A DNA stretch of 64,000 nt from JBEISR01 sp044337705. Lineage in GTDB: Bacteria > Planctomycetota > Planctomycetia > Pirellulales > Pirellulaceae. Shown here one piece after another: positions 34,682 through 48,163 of the stretch (within the stretch, counting starts at the first letter, position 1; every line of letters starts with the position of its first letter). A model generated the notes under the pieces. It saw nothing but the letters and a program-made list of their open reading frames with translations. It searched no databases and had not been told where the DNA came from. The position numbers and the translations under genes are program-made. Location of the stretch: the NCBI GenBank assembly GCA_044337705.1, contig JBIINB010000003.1, forward strand, positions 22,760 to 86,759, in the 5' to 3' direction.

Positions 34682-36475
34682 ATGAGAGCGAAAAGACTCA
34701 CTCTGCTCACCGCAGTTTCTTTTGCGATGGGCCTCTCGGCTTGCGCAGTAGAGCCAAAGCCACTGAAGGTTTTTATCCTGGCTGGCCAGTCCAACATGGA
34801 GGGGCATGCGGAGATTCGGACGTTCGACTACATCGGCAGGGATCCGCAGACAGCACCCATCCTCAAGGAGATGCGGAATCCCGATGGAACTCCTCGGGTA
34901 TGTGACAAAGTATGGATGTCCTATTTAACCGGTCCTTATGATGGCAGCGCCAATGGAGAGGGGCTGGGCAGGTTGACCGCTGGATTTGGGGCACGCGGGG
35001 ATCAACCGACGAAGATGGGGGGCAAGATCGGTCCCGAGTTCACCTTCGGAATCTACATGGAGAAAGCGCTTAAGCAGCCCATCCTGATTATCAAGTGCGC
35101 CTGGGGCGGTAGGTCACTCAACACCGAATTCCGTCCGCCGAGCGCGGGGCCATACAGGCTCCCCAAAGCCACCCAGGAACTGTGGGACAGACATCCCCAG
35201 GGCGCTCACGGAATTCCCAAGGAGGAAGACCGAAAGAAATGGCAGGATGACAAGGACGCCGCGACGGGTGTGTTCTACCGAATGATGGTCGATCATGTGA
35301 AGAAGGTGTTGGCAGACCCCAAGAGGGTTTGTCCGGATTACGACGAGAAGGCTGGTTTCGAGCTGTCAGGCTTTGTATGGCTGCAGGGTTTCAACGACCT
35401 AGTGGATGGAACTACTTATCCAGGCCCCGATCAGCCTGGAAAGTACGATCTTTACTCCGATCTGCTGGCGAAATTCATACGAGATGTGCGTAAAGATCTT
35501 TCGGCTCCCGAGATGCCATTTGTGATCGGCGTGCTGGGAGTCGACGGTCGGAAACATGTGGATTTCCGTAGGGCCATGGCAGCTCCAGCCGATATGCCCG
35601 AGTTCAAGGGTAATGTGATTGCTGTCGATACCGCTCCATTCTGGGACGATGACATCGCCACCGCACAACCGAAGCAGAGCGAGTATGAGAACATCGTCAG
35701 TACAGCGCATGCTTTGGAAGAGGATGGCTCTTTCGACACGGATTGGAGATGGGAGAATTACTGGCAACCAATTGGCAGGCCGGTGCCAGAAGAGCGGACC
35801 TGGCGTTTCATGTCGATCGATCCTACGGAGACGAAGGACAAGCTTGAAAAGTATGACAATAGGCGATTCCGCGATATCTCGTTGCCAGCCGGGATGGAGA
35901 ACTGGTATCTGCCGGACTTTGATGACAGTCAATGGATGAGGGGCAAGGCTCCCATCGGTAAGGGAGTCTGGAAGCACAGCGGAATCACTTTGGACACCTC
36001 GCCTTCGCCATGGGGTGATGGTGAATTTCTGCTGATGCGCACGGCGTTTGAGATCGACGAACTCGACTTCGAATCGTATCGCATCGCGATCTTAGCAAGG
36101 CAAGGATTCCACGTTTATCTGAACGGCCACAAGATTCACACCTACATCTGGTGGGCGGACAATCCGCGCTACCGTTCCATCGTTCTCGGGAAGGAAGAGA
36201 TCCAATATTTGAAGAAGGGGAAGAACGTACTGGCCGTCTATGCGAACGACCAATACGACCTCAACTCCTCGGATCATTACGGTGCGATCGATGCGAGGAT
36301 TGAGGGGATTACCAAAGTCGACCAGCAGAAACTGGACCTCGCCTTGGAGGAAATCCTTTCGCTCGAGGACAGAGAGGTCCTCAAGGGTGCTTCGAATGGC
36401 GGATACCACTATTGGGGAAGCGCGAAGATCTTCGCCCAGATGGGTAAGGCGTTCGCTGAGGCCTTACTGAGATAG
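34682..36475 (+). CDS. SASA-type carbohydrate (sialate O-acetyl) esterase-like lipoprotein
   Basis: The 597-residue product starts with a lipoprotein signal: basic N-terminus, hydrophobic stretch and lipobox LSAC with Cys21. The SGNH-type SASA/CE6 domain begins FILAGQSNMEGH with the Ser37 nucleophile. It continues with IIKCAWGGRSL, FVWLQGFNDLVD (block with conserved Gln/Asn) and IVSTAHALEEDGS. The C-terminal 200 residues form a galactose-binding-like beta sandwich (WYLPDFDDSQWMRGKAPIG, then LARQGFHVYLNG), common in sugar enzymes. Such enzymes remove acetyl groups from glycans. AGGAAG precedes the ATG. With the sulfatases and amidohydrolase this suits decoration removal from polysaccharides, which is inference. 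Confidence 0.85.
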   Translation: MRAKRLTLLTAVSFAMGLSACAVEPKPLKVFILAGQSNMEGHAEIRTFDYIGRDPQTAPILKEMRNPDGTPRVCDKVWMSYLTGPYDGSANGEGLGRLTAGFGARGDQPTKMGGKIGPEFTFGIYMEKALKQPILIIKCAWGGRSLNTEFRPPSAGPYRLPKATQELWDRHPQGAHGIPKEEDRKKWQDDKDAATGVFYRMMVDHVKKVLADPKRVCPDYDEKAGFELSGFVWLQGFNDLVDGTTYPGPDQPGKYDLYSDLLAKFIRDVRKDLSAPEMPFVIGVLGVDGRKHVDFRRAMAAPADMPEFKGNVIAVDTAPFWDDDIATAQPKQSEYENIVSTAHALEEDGSFDTDWRWENYWQPIGRPVPEERTWRFMSIDPTETKDKLEKYDNRRFRDISLPAGMENWYLPDFDDSQWMRGKAPIGKGVWKHSGITLDTSPSPWGDGEFLLMRTAFEIDELDFESYRIAILARQGFHVYLNGHKIHTYIWWADNPRYRSIVLGKEEIQYLKKGKNVLAVYANDQYDLNSSDHYGAIDARIEGITKVDQQKLDLALEEILSLEDREVLKGASNGGYHYWGSAKIFAQMGKAFAEALLR

Positions 36476-36700
36476 CTCTGCCGTAGTTGCGGCAATCCTC
36501 TGGATCGTCCATCAAGCGATCTGCCGATCTTCATCAGCCAATGCGAAGCTCCGCTATCATCTTTTCGATGATTGCATTGGTTGCCAGGCCTGTGCTGGGA
36601 TTGGTGACCTTCATCACGCTGGCCCCTGATGCTTCACCGATTGAATTCGTCGGGGCCCAAGCTGATGCCGCCGGCGAACTTGTTTTTTCATTCTGTTTAT

Positions 36701-37009
36701 TGCTGCCTGAGTCGCTAACTGACTCCGGTAGGATCCCGTCGGCGTAACCACGCGGTCGGCGTATCTTTCGTATCACTTGGCTTTGCAAAGTTCACTAGCC
36801 TCCGCATTGAGCATTTCGTTCAAGGTGTCCTCCGCCGTGGATCGCACCAATTCGCTCAGACGCCTTCGCAAAGCGTCAGCATTGATTTTTGTCGCATCCC
36901 GTATCTCTTCCCTGACCCATTCTTGTGGTAAGTTTTTCGGACAATCCTTGGTTTCGGGCTGGTTGGAAATTGCAATGACTTCCGTACCAAAGCCAAGGCT
37001 GGCTTTCAA
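36701..37009 (-). pseudogene. Remnant of an IS256-family transposase N-terminus
   Basis: The minus-strand frame from 37009 encodes LPQEWVREEIRDATKINADAL, then RRRLSELVRSTAEDTLNEML and NAEASELCKAK. This matches the N-terminal region of Mutator/IS256 transposases. A TGA stop at 36773-36775 interrupts it. Reading through, the frame continues YERYADRVVTPTGSYRSQLA, the expected next block (RYERS...TRAGSYxRxL), and then degenerates. The catalytic DDE domain is absent. I did not find the element ends. Confidence 0.72.
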
Positions 37010-37612
37010 GTGATCGCAACACTCTGGACGTTATTGCAACTCATTCAAGACGTCGAAACGGGAGCTGAAATGATGAGCGAGTTGACGCATAAGATTCCAG
37101 CTCACCAGGTCCCATCGGGACGCGATTCTGAAGCATGGCTGCGTCTGCGGGCGCCTGGAGACCTCTTTGCGTCGCTGGCCCCGAGGAGAAGTGATCCGAC
37201 GTGTGGGAATGACCGAGACCGAGTTGCACCTGCTGACCGGTGACCTAATGTACGCGCTCAACCACGAGCAAACAGGCAGGGACTCCCGAACGGTGCTGGA
37301 ACTTCTCGAGCACCTGGAAAAAGCCCAGCTCACCTACGACGGTGACTTGGACATTCTGTGGTGAAAGACATGCGTAGTAACTAAGGTGTTTTTCGACTTT
37401 AGGAGAATATGATTCCGCGAAATCAGAGGTTCAGGTCGGGCTTGGAACCATGAGAAAGTTTCCAAGTGAAGGGAGATGGGGTGCGGAAGGCATTGCCGAT
37501 GGCGAACGGCAACTCTAGTTTTCGGGTTGAGCTCTATATTTCTATCGTTCCACCTGCATCGCTGCACTTTGGAAGCCGGGGAGTGGCCCTGGCTATAGCA
37601 GAAAACCAAAAA
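37010..37612. other. Low-information region between IS256 remnant and rpoC terminator
   Basis: About 600 bp without a confidently coding gene. It contains one small plus-strand frame (listed separately) and a possible short leader-like frame after TAGGAGA at about 37400. Codon-like periodicity is poor after 37370. With the adjacent decayed transposase it is best read as degraded accessory DNA. Confidence 0.5.
37191..37364 (+). CDS. Small hypothetical protein, possibly a gene fragment
   Basis: A short frame encodes about 57 residues from the GTG at 37191, or 51 from the ATG at 37209. It includes MTETELHLLTGDLMYALNHEQ and ends LTYDGDLDILW. AGGAG lies just before the GTG. The composition is plausible for a small helical acidic protein, but no family is recognised. 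The open frame just upstream (37010-37243) is in another phase. It may be the tail of a gene broken by the neighbouring insertion. Confidence 0.3.
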   Translation: MIRRVGMTETELHLLTGDLMYALNHEQTGRDSRTVLELLEHLEKAQLTYDGDLDILW

Positions 37613-37642
37613 GAACTGGACAGCTCGAGGGCTGTCCAGTTC
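37597..37642 (-). terminator. Intrinsic terminator of the rpoBC operon
   Basis: GAACTGGACAGC (37613-37624) pairs with GCTGTCCAGTTC (37631-37642). On the minus strand the hairpin is followed by CTTTTTGGTTTTC. It begins about 40 nt after the rpoC stop, a standard rho-independent terminator for the whole block. Confidence 0.92.
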
Positions 37643-37680
37643 GATGATCTTGCGTCGGGAACCTGATATCGATTAGGCGA

Positions 37681-41985
<4,305 letters not shown>

Positions 41986-42096
41986 GGATCGTTTCCTCCC
42001 TTAGGCGGTAAGGTCCTTTGGTCTGGACTCGGGTTGGATCTGTTTTGGTTGCGTTTTTCAGTGAGGCTTCCTGCCGGCTAGGGACGGAAGCAGTTT

Positions 42097-42180
42097 GGGG
42101 TGCGGATACCGCATGATGCCTTTTGGCACCCGCACCCGTTGGCAGGAACTCCTTCGCGGGCAGTGTTGCTGCGCGAAGGA
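42097..42180 (-). promoter_or_regulatory. Two hairpins in the rpoB-rpoC spacer
   Basis: TCCTTCGCG (42150-42158) pairs with CGCGAAGGA (42172-42180), with a further inner CAG/CTG. A second possible stem joins GGGTGCGG near 42098 with CCGCACCC near 42130. Neither has a T-run on the minus strand. They could slow polymerase or guide mRNA processing between rpoB and rpoC. Confidence 0.4.
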
Positions 42181-42189
42181 TGGCGATCT

Positions 42190-45100
42190 TTACAGCCGTC
42201 GTTTCTCCAATCGCATGTTGAGCGCCAACCCACGGATTTCGTTGGTGAGCACATCGAAGCTGGCAGGTGTTCCTGCTTCCAGGGTGTTCTCCCCCTTGAC
42301 CATCGATTCGTAAATCTTGGTCCGCCCTTCGACGTCATCGCTCTTGACGGTCAGCAATTCCTGGAGAATGTAGGCCGCACCATATGCTTCCAGTGCCCAG
42401 ACTTCCATTTCCCCGAACCTCTGTCCACCGAAGCGAGCTTTGCCACCCAGAGGTTGCTGCGTGATCAAGCTGTAAGGGCCGGTGCTTCTTGCATGGACCT
42501 TGTCATCGACCAGGTGATGCAGCTTGAGCATGTAGATGTATCCGACCGTCGTTTCCTGCTCCATCGGTTCGCCAGTCCGTCCGTCGTACAGCCGGATCTT
42601 GCCGTGTGCTGGAAGGCCCGCTTCCGCCAAGCATGCGTTGATATCTTCTTCGGTTGCCCCTTCGAAGACCGGAGTGATCGCCTGGAATCCAAGGTGGGCT
42701 CCCGCCCATCCCAGGTGGGTTTCCAAAATCTGTCCAACGTTCATACGGCTGGGAACGCCCAAAGGATTCAGAAGGATCTGAAGCGGTGTACCGTCGGGAA
42801 GAAATGGCATGTCCTCCACTGGCAACACCTTGGAGATCACCCCCTTGTTGCCGTGCCGACCTGCCATCTTGTCACCGACGCTGATGACTCGCTTGGTGGC
42901 GATGTAGACCTTCACCATCTGAAGCACACCGGTTCGCAGTTCGTCACCGCGTTTCATGCTGTTGAGCTGACGATCCCGTCGGTCCAGAGCTTCCTCCACG
43001 GGGGGCCAAAACTGTTTGTAGGCTTTCTTGACTTCGGCATGGTATCCGGTGTCGAGCCGATTGAGCTGCCGGGAGAGATTGAAGGCCTGGGCTTTCTCGG
43101 CGAGATACTTGGCGTCTTGACCTGCAAGAATGGGTGCTCCTTCTTCGTCGAAGACCTTGCTGGCCGACACTCGCTCCATCTCCTCCACGAGTGCCGCAAA
43201 AGCGGCCGCAACTTCCTTGTTCCCCTCCGTCTCGACTCGCTTGAGCTCCTTCTCGAATGCCTTTCGCTCCTCTTCTGAAAGACTCATCCTCCTCGAGAAT
43301 CGCTGGGTATCGATGACGATCCCTTCGACCCCAGAGCTGACCTCCAGGGAGTCGTTCTTCACATCCTCTCCCGCTCGACCAAAAATGGCGTGAAGCAGCT
43401 TCTCTTCCGGCGTCAGCTCCGTCTTGCTTTTCGGAGATACCTTCCCGACCAGAATGTCGCCGGGACGGACATAGGTGCCGACCTGAACAATCCCATTTTC
43501 GTCCAGGTTCCGCAATTGCTTGTCGCTGACGTTGGGGATATCCCGAGTGAACTCTTCGCGGCCCAGTTTGGTTTCGCGGATCTCCACATCGAATTCCTCG
43601 ATGTGGATCGACGTGTAGACGTCGTTGCGGACAAGTTCTTCGGAGATGATGATGGCATCTTCGAAATTGTATCCATCGAACGACATGAAGCCGACCAGCA
43701 CATTGCGTCCAAGTGCCAGTTCGCCAAGATGCGTCGCCGCGCCATCGGCGATCACCTGGCCCTTTTCGACCTTATCTCCCAGTCCAATAATCGGCTTTTG
43801 GTTCAGGCAGGTCCGTTCGTTCAGACCTTGGTACTTCTTCAGGTGGTAGATGTCGGGGCCGATTTCGATGCGAGTCGAATCGACGAAAGTTATTTTGCCT
43901 GCACGGCGGGCCCGTACAACCATGGCGCTGTTGACGGCCACCTCACGCTCCATACCCGTTCCGACGATCGGCGGTTCAGCCACCAACAATGGGACAGCCT
44001 GCCGCTGCATGTTGCTGCCCATCAAGGCTCGGTTCGCGTCGTCATGCTCCAGGAACGGAATCAAACCAGCTGACACTCCGATCATCTGGCTTGGGGCGAT
44101 GTCCATGTACTGGACCTGCGTTGGTTGAACGATTTGGAAGTCGCTGCGGTAGCGCGCGATCAGGTCCGGACCTGCCACCAAAGCACCATCTTCCGTTTTA
44201 ACGTCGGCTGGAGCGATGAAGGCATTGGCCTCCTCGTCGGCTCGCAACCATTTGACTTCGTCGGTCACCACGCCATCCTGCACAACTCGGTAAGGAGTCA
44301 CCAGAAAACCGTATTCGTCGACTCCCGCATAAATCGCTAAGGAGCTGATCAAGCCGATGTTGGTACCTTCTGGGGTTTCGATCGGGCAGATTCGTCCATA
44401 GTGCGAAATATGGACGTCTCGCACCTCAAAGCCAGCTCGCTTCCGATTGAGCCCTCCTGGTCCTAGGGCGGACAACCGACGTTCGTGCGTCAGTTGCGAG
44501 AGGGGATTGGTCTGGTCGACCACCTGCGATAACTCGCCTCGACCAAAGAAATACTCGATCGCCGCACTGACGCTCTTCGGGTTGACCAACGACCGTGGGG
44601 TCATCTGGTCGACTTCCTTCAAACTCATTCGCTCCTGCACCGTTCGACGCAGTTTCAGGAAGCCCTTGCGAAGTTCCTCGCAAGCCAGCTCGTCAATCGT
44701 GCGAAGACGGCGATTGCCCAAATGGTCGATGTCGTCATACTGCGCCGAATCATCCCCTTCATTGAGTGCAATCAGGTATTTGATCGCTGCAATGAGGTCT
44801 TCCGCCCGAAGCGCCATTTCATTGTCGGGAACTTCCAGCCCCAATTTGCGATTGATCCGGAACCGGCCAACGCGTCCCAGGCGATAGCGATTGGCGTCGA
44901 AAAATTTCTCGTGGAAAAGCGTTCGCGCTTTCTCCAGCTGTGGAGGGTTGCCTGGACGCAATCGCTGATAGATTCTTAGCAGGGCTTCTTCGTGGCTGCT
45001 GGTGTTGTCTTCGGCCAGCGAGTTGAGGATGAACTGGACGCGCGGAGCGTCCATCACCAAGACACTCTTAACTCCTGAAGAGCAGATCACTTCACCGATT

Positions 45101-45909
45101 TCATGTGTGATCTTTTGCCCCGACTCGACAATGATCTCCCCTGCCCGTTCGGTCCCCGACGGGTAGACAACATCATCTGCCGCAATGCGGCCTTCGATCT
45201 TCGGGAGGCTGCGACCATCCGAGATCTTCTCAGCCTTGGTGGTGTAGAAGGCCTTCAGAATCTGCGTGTTGGTGCTCAGCTCCGAGCTCATCGCCCGCAG
45301 CAGCGTCACAACTGAGAACTTGCCGCTCTGGTCGATACGTACCGAGAGACTGTCTTTCTTGGTGACATTGATTTCCACCCAGCTTCCACGTTCCGGAATC
45401 ACCCGACAGCTAGGCACACTTCGCTCCGATGGCCCCTCGCTCTCCTGAACGAAATCGACCCCTGGCGAACGGTGCAACTGGCTGACCACGACGCGCTCTG
45501 CCCCATTGATGATGAACTCGCCACCGCCCATCATCACCGGGATGTCGCCCAAATAGACCTCCTCCTCCAGCGGTTGCTCGCGATTGAGTCGCAGCGTGAC
45601 CTTCAGCGGCTTGCCGTAGGTCAGTCGCAGTTGACGGCATTCTTCTGGAGTATACCGGGGCTTGCCCAGTTCGTACTTCAGATACTCAAGCGACACGCTC
45701 TTGTCATAGCTTTCGATCGGGAAGATTTCCCGAAAAACCGATTCCAGCCCCTGATCCTTCCGTTTATCGGAGGAGAGGTCTTCCTGCAGGAAGGCCGCAT
45801 AGGATGCGGTTTGCAGGGTGGTCAGGTTAGGAATTGGAAAAGGTTCCTGAGCCTTACCAAAACGACGAACGGTTGTGGGTTGCAGGCGACGCTTAGTAGG
45901 GGTAGCCAT
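42190..45909 (-). CDS. rpoB: DNA-directed RNA polymerase subunit beta
   Basis: The ATG at 45909 (MATPTKRRLQPTTVRRFGKA) gives 1239 residues; the open frame extends to 46011 without family similarity. Core beta-subunit blocks are visible: LTHERRLSALGPGGLNRKRA, GRICPIETPEGTNIGLISSL, the DGYNFEDAIIISEEL region, GDKMAGRHGNKGVIS and GGKARFGGQRFGEMEVWALE. AAGGAG lies about 13 nt upstream of the start. It is the second-to-last gene of the block, preceded by a terminator-like attenuator about 90 nt upstream. Confidence 0.98.
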   Translation of the reverse strand: MATPTKRRLQPTTVRRFGKAQEPFPIPNLTTLQTASYAAFLQEDLSSDKRKDQGLESVFREIFPIESYDKSVSLEYLKYELGKPRYTPEECRQLRLTYGKPLKVTLRLNREQPLEEEVYLGDIPVMMGGGEFIINGAERVVVSQLHRSPGVDFVQESEGPSERSVPSCRVIPERGSWVEINVTKKDSLSVRIDQSGKFSVVTLLRAMSSELSTNTQILKAFYTTKAEKISDGRSLPKIEGRIAADDVVYPSGTERAGEIIVESGQKITHEIGEVICSSGVKSVLVMDAPRVQFILNSLAEDNTSSHEEALLRIYQRLRPGNPPQLEKARTLFHEKFFDANRYRLGRVGRFRINRKLGLEVPDNEMALRAEDLIAAIKYLIALNEGDDSAQYDDIDHLGNRRLRTIDELACEELRKGFLKLRRTVQERMSLKEVDQMTPRSLVNPKSVSAAIEYFFGRGELSQVVDQTNPLSQLTHERRLSALGPGGLNRKRAGFEVRDVHISHYGRICPIETPEGTNIGLISSLAIYAGVDEYGFLVTPYRVVQDGVVTDEVKWLRADEEANAFIAPADVKTEDGALVAGPDLIARYRSDFQIVQPTQVQYMDIAPSQMIGVSAGLIPFLEHDDANRALMGSNMQRQAVPLLVAEPPIVGTGMEREVAVNSAMVVRARRAGKITFVDSTRIEIGPDIYHLKKYQGLNERTCLNQKPIIGLGDKVEKGQVIADGAATHLGELALGRNVLVGFMSFDGYNFEDAIIISEELVRNDVYTSIHIEEFDVEIRETKLGREEFTRDIPNVSDKQLRNLDENGIVQVGTYVRPGDILVGKVSPKSKTELTPEEKLLHAIFGRAGEDVKNDSLEVSSGVEGIVIDTQRFSRRMSLSEEERKAFEKELKRVETEGNKEVAAAFAALVEEMERVSASKVFDEEGAPILAGQDAKYLAEKAQAFNLSRQLNRLDTGYHAEVKKAYKQFWPPVEEALDRRDRQLNSMKRGDELRTGVLQMVKVYIATKRVISVGDKMAGRHGNKGVISKVLPVEDMPFLPDGTPLQILLNPLGVPSRMNVGQILETHLGWAGAHLGFQAITPVFEGATEEDINACLAEAGLPAHGKIRLYDGRTGEPMEQETTVGYIYMLKLHHLVDDKVHARSTGPYSLITQQPLGGKARFGGQRFGEMEVWALEAYGAAYILQELLTVKSDDVEGRTKIYESMVKGENTLEAGTPASFDVLTNEIRGLALNMRLEKRRL

Positions 45910-46333
45910 GGGCGAGGGTTGCTCCTTACCGCGACGTGGAAAACGATTGCCGGACGCTCCGACAAACCGACCTGGACACCGCTGCCGCAGAGTATCCAAA
46001 AAGAAAATCACCCCAGGTCTTGGGGCGAAGCGCGCAAACTCGAGAGGAACGATTCATGCGGCGCGCACTACACAGGTAGAAGGGTAGAATCGAAACGGAT
46101 GGACCAGTTTCGGTACCGTAGTTTAACCAAACGGGACAAACTGGCCAACCCATCCGACCATCCAAATCACCAAAAATTCCACTGCCGCAAACCCGAACCC
46201 CAGTTTGACCAATCCACCCTGGGGAAGTCATCGATGTCGAGACCCCCCCAGGGCTTGGTATCCCTAGGATTCAAGAGCATGCTATCGTGTGGATCTTGCT
46301 CAAAACGGGACGAAAGTAGTTCGGACGAGCCTA
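45910..46333 (-). other. 424-bp rplL-rpoB intergenic region
   Basis: This gap holds an intrinsic-terminator-like element close to rpoB (listed separately). Short possible pairings such as CCAGTTT (near 46111) with AAACTGG (near 46138) are also present. Both neighbours are on the minus strand. It probably carries an attenuator and perhaps a secondary promoter for rpoBC; no -10/-35 is clear enough to call. Confidence 0.5.
45996..46025 (-). terminator. Terminator/attenuator upstream of rpoB
   Basis: On the minus strand CCCCA, loop AGACC and TGGGG form a compact hairpin directly followed by TGATTTTCTTTTTGG. That is hairpin plus U-run, about 90 nt before the rpoB ATG. Partial termination here would lower rpoBC relative to the ribosomal proteins, as rplL-rpoB attenuation does in E. 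coli. Confidence 0.7.
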
Positions 46334-46744
46334 TTACTTCAGCTCGACAGTACCACCCGCCTCGGTGATTTCCTTCTTGATCTTTTCGGCGTCTTCCTTC
46401 GAGACCCCTTCCTTGATCGTCGCAGGAGCCGATTCGACCAACTTCTTGGCCTCCATCAGCTGTGCACCGGTCAGGTTCTTGACGACCTTGATGACTTCCA
46501 TCTTCTTGTCGCCAAAGGAGGTCAGGACCACCTTGAATTCCGTCTGCTCGGGAGCAGCGGCGGCAGCACCGCCACCGTCGCCCGAGGGAGCCATCATCAT
46601 GACACCGCCACCGGAGGCAGCTTCGATGCCATGGACTTCCTTCAAGTAGTCGCTCAGTTCCTTGGCCTGCTTGAGCGTCAGGCCAACGATCTTCTCTCCC
46701 AGATTCTTGATATCTTCCGCGAAGGCGGTCGCTGCTTCGGACAT
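46334..46744 (-). CDS. rplL: 50S ribosomal protein L7/L12
   Basis: L7/L12 forms the flexible stalk that recruits translation GTPases. The 136-residue protein has the N-terminal dimerisation helices (LGEKIVGLTLKQAKELSDYL), a Gly/Ala-rich hinge and the C-terminal globular domain (EFKVVLTSFGDKKMEVIKVV, KKLVESAPATIKEGVSKEDA). It is slightly longer than the usual 120-130 residues, mostly in the hinge. It follows rplJ by 145 bp. Confidence 0.97.
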   Translation of the reverse strand: MSEAATAFAEDIKNLGEKIVGLTLKQAKELSDYLKEVHGIEAASGGGVMMMAPSGDGGGAAAAAPEQTEFKVVLTSFGDKKMEVIKVVKNLTGAQLMEAKKLVESAPATIKEGVSKEDAEKIKKEITEAGGTVELK

Positions 46745-46889
46745 AATCCCCTCACCTCTCCGACAAAAAAGGATACTGACTTACCGCCGGCGAGTAACGA
46801 ACCGGCCAACCCTGACAACCCACCAAGGCTCATCTACGCCCACCCAACCCAAAAGCCAGGGGCCGCAACTTCGCCTCGCCGTAATTTCC

Positions 46890-47420
46890 TCAAGAACCAG
46901 CTTCCTGGTTCTCAACCATCTTCTTGACCTGTCCCGCGATCTTCCTGGCAGGACCAACCAATTGACCCGACAAGGTGGCACCCGGACCGAGGATCTGGCC
47001 GACAAGCAGCGAGATCTGTTCCTGGCGACTTGGCCACTTGCTGACTTCTTTCACCTGAACCGCGTTCAGCGGTTCGCCATCCATCACTCCACCCTTCAGT
47101 TCGAACTTGGGATATTCTGGTTTCCCGTCGAATTGAACGATCGTCTTGCATAGGGAAACGAAGTCTTCGCCACCCCAGACAACTGCCACGCTACCGGGGG
47201 TTGATCCAAAGGCTTTGTTGATGTTGGAATCACGGGTCGCACGAGCGGCCAAGCTTTGCTTGACCACCATCATCTGCAATCCTTTTTCCCTCATCGCCTT
47301 GCGGATGTTGAACGTCGACAACGAGTTCATGCCGACGACGTTGGCAACCACTGCATCCTGAACGCCAGCCAATTTCTTCTGGATATCCCTGGTGACCAGG
47401 TTCTTAACAAACTTGCTCAT
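46890..47420 (-). CDS. rplJ: 50S ribosomal protein L10
   Basis: L10 anchors the L7/L12 dimers. The 176-residue product starts MSKFVKNLVTRDIQKKLAG. It contains the L10 blocks VKQSLAARATRDSNINKAF and FELKGGVMDGEPLN, and a C-terminal helical segment (GQLVGPARKIAGQVKKMVEN) that binds L12. The gap to rplA is only 59 bp, so a long autoregulatory leader like that of E. coli rplJ is not obvious. Confidence 0.97.
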   Translation of the reverse strand: MSKFVKNLVTRDIQKKLAGVQDAVVANVVGMNSLSTFNIRKAMREKGLQMMVVKQSLAARATRDSNINKAFGSTPGSVAVVWGGEDFVSLCKTIVQFDGKPEYPKFELKGGVMDGEPLNAVQVKEVSKWPSRQEQISLLVGQILGPGATLSGQLVGPARKIAGQVKKMVENQEAGS

Positions 47421-47479
47421 GATTCACTATGTCTCCAGCCGCTACTTCCGTCGTTTCGTCCTGCCACCGCCGCTTCGAC

Positions 47480-48160
47480 TCACCCAATGACCCGTACGCT
47501 AGGCGTCATCGTAGCGCAAATAGCAATTGACTTGACGTACGTGCCACGCACCGCCTGCGGCTTGAGCGACTGCACGAACTGCACGAAGGTATTGATGTTG
47601 TCCACCAGCTTATCGGCGTCAAAGCTGAGTTTACCGACGACTGCATGGAGGTTTCCCCCCTTGTCGTTCCGGAACTCGACCTTACCCGCCTTGTATTCTC
47701 GAACGACTCGATCGACATCGGCTGTCACCGTACCGGCACGTGGAGACGGCATGAGTCCGCGTGGACCGAGGACCTTACCGAGTGGACCGACCATGCCCAT
47801 CATGTCCGGCGTAGCTATACAGACATCGAAGTCAGTCCAGCCCTCGCGAATCCGCTTGGCCAGGTCGTCGGCACCCACCGCATCGGCTCCTGCCGCTTCG
47901 GCCGCCTTCGCCAAATCTCCCTTGGCAAAGACGACAACACGCTGCACCTTGCCTATGCCGTGGGGCAGAACCACACTGCCTCGCACCAGCTGGTCCGCCT
48001 GCGCCGGATCGATCCCTAGATTCATATGAATCTCAACCGCCTGATCGAACTTGCGAGCCTTGAAACCTTTCAGGACTTCGACGGCCTGAGCCAGCGGAAG
48101 TGGCGTCTTGCCCGGCGCCTTGGTTGCCATCGCCTGCATTGCCTTAGTCGCTTTCACCAT
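47480..48160 (-). CDS. rplA: 50S ribosomal protein L1
   Basis: L1 forms the mobile E-site stalk. The 226-residue protein has FDQAVEIHMNLGIDPAQADQ, GSVVLPHGIGKVQRVVVFAK, the DMMGMVGPLGKVLGPRGLMP signature and a C-terminal TYVKSIAICATMTPSVRV. A short Ala/Lys-rich N-terminus precedes the conserved part. It begins 3 bp after the rplK stop, consistent with translational coupling. Confidence 0.98.
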   Translation of the reverse strand: MVKATKAMQAMATKAPGKTPLPLAQAVEVLKGFKARKFDQAVEIHMNLGIDPAQADQLVRGSVVLPHGIGKVQRVVVFAKGDLAKAAEAAGADAVGADDLAKRIREGWTDFDVCIATPDMMGMVGPLGKVLGPRGLMPSPRAGTVTADVDRVVREYKAGKVEFRNDKGGNLHAVVGKLSFDADKLVDNINTFVQFVQSLKPQAVRGTYVKSIAICATMTPSVRVIG

Positions 48161-48163
48161 TGA

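Noticed and set aside
37466..37666. 66-codon plus-strand frame upstream of the rpoC terminator
   Set aside because: It runs into the terminator hairpin, has poor codon pattern and no similarity.
42100..43278. 392-codon frame antisense to rpoB
   Set aside because: It is a shadow of a highly conserved gene, with no ribosome site or family match.
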